Below are positions 50,101 to 62,100 of a stretch of 64,000 nucleotides of DNA, in pieces. Every line of letters begins with the position of its first letter. The stretch's first letter is position 1. The stretch comes from Leuctra nigra (Eukaryota > Arthropoda > Insecta > Plecoptera > Leuctridae). The notes under the pieces are model-generated. The model did no database searches and was not told the origin of the DNA. It worked only from the letters and a program-made list of their open reading frames with translations. Location: positions 43,611,411-43,675,410 of the forward strand of contig OW203762.1 of NCBI GenBank assembly GCA_934045905.1, given 5' to 3'. A program made the translations under genes and the position numbers.

Positions 50101-53100
50101 TTACAATGTAAATGATATAACCCAATAATGGAAAATTAGATCCAATTAGATCATAATCATATTAGATGAAGCAGAATTACTGGTTGTTGAGCTCACATCG
50201 TAACACAACGCTTTGCTAGTAACAAAACATAATTTCCAGTTATGTAGATATATACAATACCCATCATACAAACTAACTAGCAATCCTTCTTTCACAATTA
50301 ATTAACATAGTCCGTACTTCCTTAAGTGAGAGTACAGCCTTGTTGAAGTTGGATCCATCAGGAGGGTCGAGAGTCAGTCCAATGATGTGCCTGGGATCCC
50401 CCATGTCCAGAGCCTTGGCCTGAGTGATTACACGCTCCAATGGTCCACGTAACATCTCCGGTTTGTCTTCCAACAAAAAGTCCTAAACAAATCAAATTAT
50501 CCAAATTACCTACCATCATTTTTGATGCAATATGCAACTCTCGAGTATTCAACAACAAAAACACGTCGACGACCAAGCAGGAAAATGAACCGGGTTTCTG
50601 TGTGTCCATGCAAAAGTTAATAATTCTTACTTTGTATGCATCACTGTAGACTAGGCGGTAGACGCGACCAGGGCAAGTTCGGCCGGAGCGGCCGGCACGT
50701 TGGACGCAGCTTGACTTTGAAGCCCACGCTAGTTGCAAGCTGCTGAAGTTAGTTTTGTTATCGCAGATCAGATGTTTTGTCAGCATGAAGTCCACCACTG
50801 AAATAAGATGATCTTCAGTGCCCTGGGGCTGGATTCACAAAAGGTATTATCTGCTAATACGTATTATCTTTTGATTTAATACCAAAAACACCGTGTTAAA
50901 TGAAAGATAATACAAAAGATAGTACGTATTAGGAGATAATACTTTTTGTGAATCTGGCAAAATCTGGCAAAAAAAAATTTACTTAAAATTTATTTATACC
51001 TAGATTAGTTAAGATAAGATAAATATGTAATTGAGCAAGCGTCACCAAGTACTCTTTTGGCACTTTCTCTGTGTTCCTTTTTTGCCTGCACAGCCCAGGT
51101 CAAACCGTTCAACCAATCGATCTGAAAATTTGCACACATAGGTACACTCGACAATTCATAAAACGGTATTTGAACGAAAAGGATTGGCTGCTGGTCTGGT
51201 TCCTTGACAATCAATCCTTGTTATTATCAATGAAATCAGAGCTCACCTACTAGAGGTAGATGACGAGTAAGTATAGACTTCATCAGACGATGCCATCACA
51301 TTTTTTTCAGACAATCCATTTCTTTCAAATACCGTTTTATGAATTGTCGAGTGTACTTATGCAGTCTAGATGCGGTCTATGGGATCGTTTTTGAACAGGA
51401 TCCTGTGATTGGCTGATAAATGAAAATGGCCTGTCTGTAGCTCACACAGTTCAACGTAGGTATCAATATCACAATATCAATATTACAGCAAATTAAAATA
51501 AATTTATTATGTAATTTTCGAAATTTAAACTAGAACTAGATCGATCAACTTAAATCAAGTTGATCTCCTTGGGACTAACATTTTAGGTATTTTTGCCCAT
51601 TTTCAGACAAATCTGTCATTATCTTCAAAAGTTACTGTCAATTTAAGGACATTTTATTCTATAATCATGGAATATTTGAAAAAAATGTATTTCATTACTG
51701 CTTTCTTGATGCTTCAGTTCCAAGGCCAGTAGAGTAGATACTTACTTGCAAACGTATCACATCGTATGCGAGAATCGCTCATCAATGCGTTACACAGAGT
51801 GTTTTTCTAGTTTATATACGACCAGACCAGGTAACGCAAAAAATAATCCAGCTGTTTAAAAGGTCATTCTGACAAAACTATAAAAGTAAAAGAGCTGAAA
51901 CTTTCACACATTATGGAACACTAAGAAAACGCTCAATGTAACGCACTTTGTTTCCAACAAAGTAACTCCTAATTAATTCCTCAAACATAAAGTAGCTAGC
52001 TATATTAATTCAATAATGTTTAACGATTTTCATATTCAATAAATATGTTTTGCACATATTAAATTTTGGTATGTATTCTAAAATATGTACACATTTTAGA
52101 ATCCTATCTCTAATATTATGTAGTTTCACTCAAGCAGGGCGATTTTTTGCATAATAAAAAACAATACGTATGACTACACACTTTTCACTTGTTGAGCGAG
52201 CGTAGCGAGTATCATCGCAGTACTCTTATACCGTATTAACTCGTGTATAAGACGCAATTATATGTCAATATTTTGATTCTGAAAACAGCCCTGCGTCTTA
52301 TACACGCATACCAAGCTTTTTTCCCAGTAAATCCAGGGTGGATGTTTGTAAACAGAGCTGTGGTAGACTGCCACATGTTGTCTATCTCTGCCTTTCCCTC
52401 TCACTCTGTCTGGACTACTCATACTGAGTCTAGACACAACACTATTAACATATTACATTTTTGCAACAAAATGTTTTCCCTTGCATTTAGATCAGGAGAC
52501 AAAATATATGTTTACGTCTGAAAAACATTGCTCTGACAGACATAAAATAGTCTAAACACTGTTGAATGGCGTCTTAATAGAAGGGGAGGAGGGGAGTTGG
52601 GTTTGTTTTGGAATGCAGAGGAAAGGCAGGTGCATGCCTCTTAGAGCAAGCAACAGCTGCTGGGAAGAGACTCCCCTCCCCCCTTTCTCAGAAGCAGGAA
52701 ATTACTGTTTGTTTACAACAAGTTGGCAGTGATTTTCATTCAAATAGCTCAGTTAGCTGGAAAACCAACATTTAGATGGATATCATGTTTACAAACACAC
52801 AATGTTTTTCATCATTTTACTGCGTCTTATACACGCATGCTAAGTGTTTTCTTAAAATAGACTTCTCAAAACAAGGGTGCGTCTTATACACGAGTGCGTC
52901 TTATACACGAGTTAATACGGTATTACACTTTCTCTGCATGTTTGTTTTTTGTTTTTGTGTTTTTGTCAGCAGTGCCCCGATCAAACCGTTTAACCGATCT
53001 AGCTGGAATTTTGCACACTACTAACGTAACCTAAGCAGTCCCGTGTATAGTTTTTAAATGCTGTCCTCTGATTGGTTGAACATTGAAAATGGCCTGTAGC

Positions 53101-56100
53101 GTAGCTCACAAATAAAGTCTACTCTCTAATGAACTCTCTAATCGGTGCAAGTTGCAGCATGTTCAACTCACCATAAGCGACGTCAGGGACGGTAACCGAG
53201 CTCTCGGCGATGTTAGTAGACAATATGATCTTCCGATAACCATGAGGTGTTGGAGCAAATACAGAGACTTGATCTTCATTCGTTAACATCGAGTGTAGGG
53301 GTTTTAGCACCCACCGTTTGGCACTGGACAAGGAATAAAAGAGTTATTTACTTCATATTCATAATAGAGCTAACACTATTTGACAAAAATGTTATGCCTA
53401 GTCAATTTATTATGAACCCAATTATTTTTTCGAAACAACATGTTTGTGCAATTTAACACATCATCCAGGTTTTAAAAATCCCTATGTTGCTACGTACATA
53501 AAAATGGTCACATTCCTGGGCGTTTGCCAAATTTTTCACAATTTATTTTATCATCCAACCAAAACAAACTTTAATGTAATAGAAAAGAGCAGTGTATTTC
53601 AAGTACTTTACCCATTTTCGTTTTCGTTTGACAATAGCGAAAACAGGTGTTCGATTTCGTGAATACCCGGTAAAAAGACGAGCACTGCTCCACAAGTAGC
53701 TCGGCGGCCTGCTTTCTCGAGATAATCAAACCCGATGATCAGATTAACCGCTGCTTTGTACATTTCCCCTGATATACCTGGTTCCTCTGGGGGAGTTACC
53801 TGTAAGAGATTCAAATTAACTCACACTAACTCACACAATTACTGGTACTTCTGGTGATTTACTGGATTCCTAAACTCACTGAAAGCAAGAACAAACTTAC
53901 ATATTCACTGTCCTGCAGCACTTGTTCTAAGTAGAATACCTCCAACCTAAATGGTGTTGCACTCAAAGATTTATCTCCCTTATCCAAGTCGATAATTGAA
54001 GCGGGAGTGACAGGTGTCGATGAAGTGATTGCCGCTCCAGTACGTGGGTATGTGCCAAAGTACACAGCAAATCTTTCTACGTTGATTGTAGCTGACATCA
54101 AGATCACCTGTGGAAAAGCGGTATTATTTTATTTTGATCAAAACTCATCTTTACAGTAAATCAAGGCTCACACGTAAATATATTGGGACTGTCGGGACCC
54201 TGACTTCCAGATCGGTGGTGGGAGCCACGACCCAGTGGAATGCAGAACAAGAGATAGGGAGTTTTAGTAGATTGACAAGCAAGCGAGAGGTTGAGAACCA
54301 TCATTATTTATCTCCTTGTGTAATTTATTATCAATTATTCCATTGCATGTAGTAATTACATTGCATGCAATATATTCCTCAAGAGTAACAACAGTACCCA
54401 ATGCCATAGATCAGCCCTCATTTCACCATAAGGCTGAATTATGCTGTAAGATGTACCTTTACACCTGGAGACACCCTGAGGAATTTCTTGATGAGCGCAA
54501 GCACAAAATCCATGTCTTGCGAGCGTTCATGCACCTCGTCAATGAGGATGTGCGTATAGCGATCGAGACTCTTCTCCTTGACAAGGATCTGCAGCAGCAC
54601 GCCCGTTGTGCAGTACGTGATGCGTGTATCTGTTGATATGTGTTCCCTGTCCAAACCAATCTAGAAAAAAACCAATACACAGAATTCAACAATCCGTCAA
54701 AGACTCAAAAAAGTATTAAATAGATTAGAGAGAGAGAAAGTGCCTCCTCAAAGGTAGAAAGTCACAATGACATGATATCAGTTCAGTGTTCACTAACATA
54801 ATTTGAAATTGATACAACAAACACAGCTATGCAGCTTATTTTGAATATTACCTAACTCAGATTTGAAAGACAAATCTAGTTAGGAATAGTTAAGCGAGCG
54901 GAGCGAGCGTCTGCACTTGACTCTTGCGGCACTTTCTCTGTGTGTGTGTTTTTTTTTTTTTTTTTTTTTGCTGGTTCAACCCAGGCCGCACCGGTCAACG
55001 TATCGATCTGAAATTTTGCACACACCTTCATCTCATACTAACTTAGACCTGTATAGTTTTTGAGAAAGATCCGTTCACAAATAAAAAAATCGCGTTTTCC
55101 CATATAAATAGCATTGTAGGTTCGAGGAGTCCGTTGCGGCCGCCCGATGCGCTCCATTCAAAACAACTCGGAAGCAAGCAGCTGTCTATCTATTATTGTT
55201 TGAATACGTAACAATTATTTCTTTGCGGTTAGATAATAGTTAAAGCAATACATGCGAGGTTATACTTAGGGTTTATTTTATTATTTTTGAAGATGTAGTT
55301 AATAGGTATAGGTATTTATTGTTTATGAGAGTTTTAACATGCAGTCTTACTTCCAATCTTTTCAAAGGCTGAGCAAATTATTTGTGGACCGATGAAATGT
55401 CTGCTGGATTGTAGAAATAGATTGGTTGGTTGATAATTGAAATTATGTTTATGAAATATTTATTTCATTTGTATCAGATACAATGTGTTAGGTTTGTGTT
55501 AGGTAAGCAATGTGCTAGAAGAAATAAGCTCTTTTATACGGAACGGCAAGTAACTGTTTGGATAATGTTTCTTAAATTATGTTTGATCATATTAGCACTT
55601 AGATAATGGCCTATTTTGTGGTTTGAATCTCTGTATTTTTTATTTATAATAATTCCATAATACCTACGTACCTAAATACTGAAATAAATACACATGAGTG
55701 TGTATCATGTTGCAATGACTTGCAATAACTGTTGCAATAACTTGCAATGAGAAGCAAATTCAGCTATTTTTTATATAATTTAGTGGATCGTGCTTCTAGA
55801 TTTCAGTTGTTTTAGGTATATTATTGCCGGCTTTTAAGGAATTATGGTTCGAGGTTTTGCACGTATCCGTGCTCGCTTATCAACGCGTTACACAGAGCGT
55901 TTTCCTAGTATTGCATATGGAGCAATTCATTCATGTAATAAGTTACCTGAAGATGTAAAAAATTGTAAAGATTGTGTAGTATTTAAAGATATGGTAATAA
56001 TAATAAATAATAATAATCTTCTTCTGGTTCCGACAATGTTGTCAGGTCAGACAGTGGGAGCTCCCACTGGGTCTAGGACCTCGGATCTCTTCCAAACCGG

Positions 56101-59100
56101 CTGGCCAGGCCTGACGTTTCATCCTCCTCCTCCTCTTCTTCATCCTCGTCACCTTCCTCCAACTTCTCCACCAGCGCCCTCCAGATCCTCCTGTCCTCCC
56201 ACCACTTATCTGCTTCCACTTTCTGCCACCTTTGCTGCCTGTCCTCCACGTCTTCTCTGATAAGACCACTCCACTTCTCTCTTGGTCTCCCCACTCTTCT
56301 TCTTCCCACCACTGTTTCTTCAAACTCCTGTCTTGGTATTCTCTTGAGATCCATTCTTTTCATGTGTCCAAACCAACGCAATCTCTCTCTACCCATCTTG
56401 TAGCTCAAACTTTCCACTCCCAGCTCCTTCCTAATACAACGGCTTCTCAACCTGTCCATCTTTGTTACTCCCTTCACACTTCTTAGGAATTTCATCTCCG
56501 CTGCCTCCAGCTGGCTGCGTTCCTTATTTCCAATCACCCATGTAACTGCTCCGTATGTTAGTATTGGTAAGAAATACATTTTATACATGAGCAGTTTACA
56601 CTGGCGAGGGAAATCTTCGTTCCACAGCAGCTTGCGAACAGCTTGGTAGAAGGACTCGGCTTTTTGAATTCTCGCCTTCACCTCTGCATCCACCTTCGCC
56701 TCCTTAGTTAGTATACTTCCCAAGTATTTGAATGCATCCACCTCTCTCAGCTCCTTCCCACGTAACCTAATTCTTATCCTCTTTCTCAATGTTTTCCTTC
56801 TCTCCATTTTCAATATTTCGCTCTTATCTTGGCTAATCTTCAGTCCCACTTCCTCCGTTACTTCACTCCAACGATTTATCTTCTCTTGTAGTTCTTCTCC
56901 ACTTTCACCCCAAATGAGCACATCATCAGCATAGACTAAAGTTCTCGAATCTCTGCCCTCCTTTTCTTCAACCATTTTCAGCAGATCATCCATCACTATT
57001 ACAAAGAGAGATGGGGACAAAACGCTACCTTGACGTAGACCTTCCTGTACCCCAAACCACTCTGATCTCCCTATGTCTGTCTGTACACTGCTGACACTTC
57101 TCTCATATGTACATTTAATCCTTTCAATAAGACCATTGCTCACTTCCTTCTTCCTCAAACTCTCCCACACCACCTTTCGTGGGAGCCTATCGTACGCTTT
57201 TTCTAAATCCAAAAACGCCATGTACATCACTTGCCCACTCTCCCATCTCCGATCCATTAACTGCCTTACCGCAAATAAAGCATCCGTGGTTGCCCGTCCC
57301 CTCCTAAAGCCATATTGTTCTTCTCTTAACCCTTTCTCCACAAAACCTTTCAAACGGGTCTCGACCATCTTCTCGTATAACTTTGCACACTGACACAACA
57401 GAGTCACTCCCCTGTAGTTACTACAAGCCTTACGGTCCCCCTTCTTGAACAGTGGCACTATTATACCTTTTCTCCAGTCGTCGGGAATCTTCATTTCCTT
57501 CCAAACTGCTAGTATTACACGGTGCAGCCACTTTTTTCCTGTTTCTCCTGCCGCTTTTACCATTTCCATTGTCACCTCGTCTATTCCTGGAGCTCGCCCA
57601 TTCTTCATCTCTCCCAGTGCTTTCCCAACTTCCATTTCGCTTACATCTGCTTCCTCTCTCTCCTCTCCTGTGCCTCCTTTTCCCTCTGCTCTTCTCTCTT
57701 GTTCTTTCCCTTGTTCTGTGGCACCCGATTGCACATTGAGAAGGGTCTCAAAGTACTCTTTCCACATTTTGATTACATCATCAGGATTTACTACGAGTTC
57801 GCCGTTGCTATTTTTCATCGTTCGGACTTCTTCTCGAACTCCTCGAACTATATTATTATATATAATAATAATAAGAGAAAAAAGGTAAAAATTGTATTAG
57901 GTATAAAAATGTACTGTACATATACAGCTAAAAAATAGATAAATAAATATTAATAAATAAATAAATATTTATAGCTAAATAAAAGATTTCAAAATCAAAA
58001 CCTAATTCAAATCTGACATCCATAAGAAGCCTAAAAAATCTGCAGTCAATCAATAAAAAATGTTTGTTCTGCAAATCAATGTATCAATACCAATTTAACA
58101 TTGTCTAGAGTTTACTAATACTACCAGCAACAATTATTACTGTGTTGCATTGTTGCATATGTTCAACTTTGGGGTTTGCATCATTGATTTAAACTGCCTT
58201 GAGAGTAAAAGAAACAACATGAACTAGATACCTGCCAAGTTCTTTCCACTACAGAGCATTACCAAAGATAGACCTACGGGCAAAATCAAATCGGCCTGTC
58301 AATGACCAAGGGAACCTTTCTTAAACTTGGAACACACTATCGAGTACAGGTGGAAGAAATAAGTGATGAATGTGCTCAAGCCAACCAATGGCACACTTTC
58401 ATTGGCTAGTTGCTAGTGCCATCATGTGAGCTGTTTCTTTCAATCATGATTGATTGAAAAGCTGCAAGGAAAGCAAAGTCACGTGAAGGCACTAGCAATG
58501 AGAGACCTGCTTTCCCCAATTTGATAGTTTGTCACAGCTTTGTTCCAAATTTCAGATATTGGGACTTAATTGAATAGAAGTATAGTTCCAACTGAATCTA
58601 TTATGAAGTTCAAAGTATTACTAATACTTGATTTTTAATTCTATTTCATCCAGAATGCATGGAAGAGTTAGCTGAGCTACGTTACCTGGTAGCCAACAAG
58701 GCTTCCCAACTCCCATCCTCTCTCCATGCACACACGCTGCGCAAGAGAGCGCGCGGCAATGCGCCGAGGCTGAGTGACAATGATGTTACACGGAGCCCGC
58801 TGCCTGTAGCAGTAGTTCAGGATGTATTGTGGCACCTGCGTTGACTTGCCGCAGCCGGTGGAACCCTTCAGGATGGTCGTTTGGTACGACTTCACCATCT
58901 GCACAATCTGAAACATAAATCACGTGGTATTGAAATAAAGTTAAGATTTAATAAAAAAGAAAAGTACCAACCTCAGGAAATCAATGGACCACTAGTCATT
59001 ATCTTGCTATGTGACATCACGAATAAAACAGATGACAGAAGGATGTGGGCTGTTACCGTCAAGAAGGCTGTGACAGCACAGTAATCAATAGTAATCAATT

Positions 59101-62100
59101 AGCAAAGAAATTCAACTGTCTTTCCCACACACATTTTGATTGGCTGTTTCTCCCACTATATGGACAGTGCTGCTCTAGTGTGAGTAAAGAGAACTATTAT
59201 TCTACATTGACTCCTCCCATCACCATTGGTCCATTAGTACATATCGATATTTAATATGATGCTAGTCTTTAATGGGCAACTTGTGCTACTCGTACATGCA
59301 ATAAATTCAAAATAACTGTTGATGGAAGTTACTAATTAAAGTATAACATTTACAAACAAAAAAAAGCCTTTAAGTAATCTTAATTTAATTCAAATATTTA
59401 AAACCACAAAAAAACAACATAAACAGGCATCTCTAGTACCAAACTTTTTGAAGACAATTAGACAAGCCATTTCTTAAAAAGTAGAGGCAGCCAACACCTG
59501 CTATAGAAACAAATAGTAGTTTGATTAAAAGGAATAGACTATACGTACTATAGAAGTTTAAGACTAAAGCTTTAGACTAAGTAATGCTGCAAACTACAGT
59601 AGGTATGTGAAAAAAATGGATTGTCTGAAAAAAATGTGATGGCATCATCTGATGAAGTCTATGCTCACTCGTCATCTACCTGTAGTAGGTGAGCTCTGAT
59701 TTCATTGATAATAACAAGGATTGATTGTCAAGGAACCGTTCGTTCAAATACCGTTTTATGAATTGTCCAGTGTACCTACTTACTTTAATATGTATGACAT
59801 TGACACCTGGTATGACCTCAAAGTGTTAAATACAATAATTTTACCATAAATATTGTATTTAACACTTGGAGGTCATACCAGAGGTCATAAAGTACTCCAG
59901 TGTGTGGCATTAATTTAGCCTTTTAAGATGTAATGTTACCATACCATCTGATTTTTTAAAATTCTGTTAGCATGAAGAGAAATGTCAAAAAAACATTTTG
60001 ATGAACAATGCGTTTCCCGTTCGCTTACCCAGGCCTCTTAATGATTTTGTAATCAACAGCCAATAGTTAAAATTGAGTATGTACTCACCTGTGATTGGAA
60101 CTGAGCGATGGGCAAAGATTGCGGCACTGTACAGACTTCAAAGTCATATTTATTATAGCAGGCGTCGGAGTCCGGTTCAACTAACGTTGGTGTAGTACCG
60201 ACAGAGGTGAGATCGTCAACCCCGCTCATACAATCCCTGTTTACCACATAGCCCAGCGTTTCCTTCCATTCTTTCTGCAACAGGAACAATTACTTCTGCA
60301 ATGGAACTGCAAATCACAGGTAATTCCAACGCCGCTAGGGTGTAACTAAGCAGCACCATCCAGACCTTCCACCTGAATTCATACTTTGCCAACCTAAACT
60401 TTCCAAAGTGAATCCGCTAACTTGAATGTGCCACCTAAGTTCTAGCTGATTTTCATTTTGTTGTGTTGGTTTTAGCTTTAGCATAGTAGGTACATCATTT
60501 TCGTTGCTAATCTTCGCCACCATAGTCATTGTAAAGAAGATTTGAACAAACTGTATGTCACGACGTAGATAAGTTTAGGTATAGGTAAATACAAATACAA
60601 TACACCATTTCCACATCAGCCAAGGTAAAAACAGCCACAGACGAAGTGGGCAATTCAAGCTCGATTCAGTGATTATATTGTGACTTTTTTAGAAGGTACC
60701 TACAAATGTTTCAGGCAAATGACTGACAGGAGCACAACAATTATTCATTATAAATGTTCGTAAGAGGTGTGGCTTATTTTTTAGGTTCTTGTTTTAAAAA
60801 TATATGATATGAAAAGTGTCTGGAAAATTATGAAAATACCGAGGTTGAGCAACATTGAGCGCAGTCAGTAGTTGGATGGGTGACCATTCAGCTCTGGCTT
60901 GCCAGTTGCTGCTGTTGGGCCAGAGAGACTGGGGTGGTTGGGGGTTAGTGTAACGACACCCCTCCACCTGTTATCTTATTAGTCTCTCGACGGGCGTTAC
61001 ACCGTCCTTGGGATGGGACGTTAAAACCAGCAGGGCGCTCCCAAGGAGCTACTCACTCGCTTGAAATCCCAATATATACTACATTTGGGGAGGACCTTTC
61101 AGCGCCTGAGGGCAAATGCCAAAATGCAATCGCCAATAAAATGCTGTATGTACCTAAAAAATGTGGATTTTCTTTGCTCTTCTATTGATATATGGGGTGA
61201 AATGGAGGTAGTGCCAGAAAAATAGCCAAAATTTGCATGGAAAATAGGAATTCCAAACAGAAAATAGATTTTTCGCTGTTTCAAATTCCATGTCAAACGT
61301 AGAGTTACATACTAATCCTCAACCAACTTCACCTCCTATAATGGCGCATCATCAAAGAAGTAGAGTTATTGATGCGGTAGTAGGACTGCAAGTCCTGTAA
61401 AGCCATAACAAAAAAAATAATATCTATTAGGTACACTTGGCCAAACAAAACTTGAACGTTCAATAAATCTGATAGGCTGATAAATGTAAGATCGCAACAT
61501 CAGAAGTCAGTCTAAGCGATATCATTGCCTCACTCTAGTAGCTGACCTCACATTTCAATGAAAATAACAAGCTTTGATTGGTTATGGGACATGACCAGCA
61601 GTCATTCAAATCTGGTCAACGTTCAAGTTTTGTTTGGCCGAGTGTACCTAATCTACATATAACAAAGAGTCCTTGATAGTAGGTAACTCAACACCCATAA
61701 AGTCTTCAATTTTGGAATGCATATTTCATCATTTATGGTTGCACACTCAAGGGTTGCACTAAGAATGTTCAAGGAAGCTTGTACCTGGTTCTCTCTGGTT
61801 GGGAGTATAGTACAAGCACAACCCAATAGTAAGAAAGCTGCTTTTTATTTTTTAAATATTCAGGTACCTAGTACAGGTGATTGATAATTTATACACAAGA
61901 TGAAACTTTGTCCATATCTAGAAATAAAACTGCTTGAACACTTAGGTACATACTAGGTATATGGGTGTACCTGGTTTAAATCCACAAGATCTAATGCCTT
62001 GGCTTCGTCTGCGTATGCCGGACCAAGTAATGGACGGTCCAGTGCATTGGGCAAAGGAAATTGCCTTTCAATGGGAACAACAACATCACCGCTGTGCTGC

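Noticed and set aside
57073..57938. Plus-strand ORFs of 95-147 codons
   Set aside because: Antisense shadows of the RTE-like reverse transcriptase.
60836..60890. Functional 5S rRNA gene
   Set aside because: Only the 3' half of 5S is present and it is fused to unrelated sequence.
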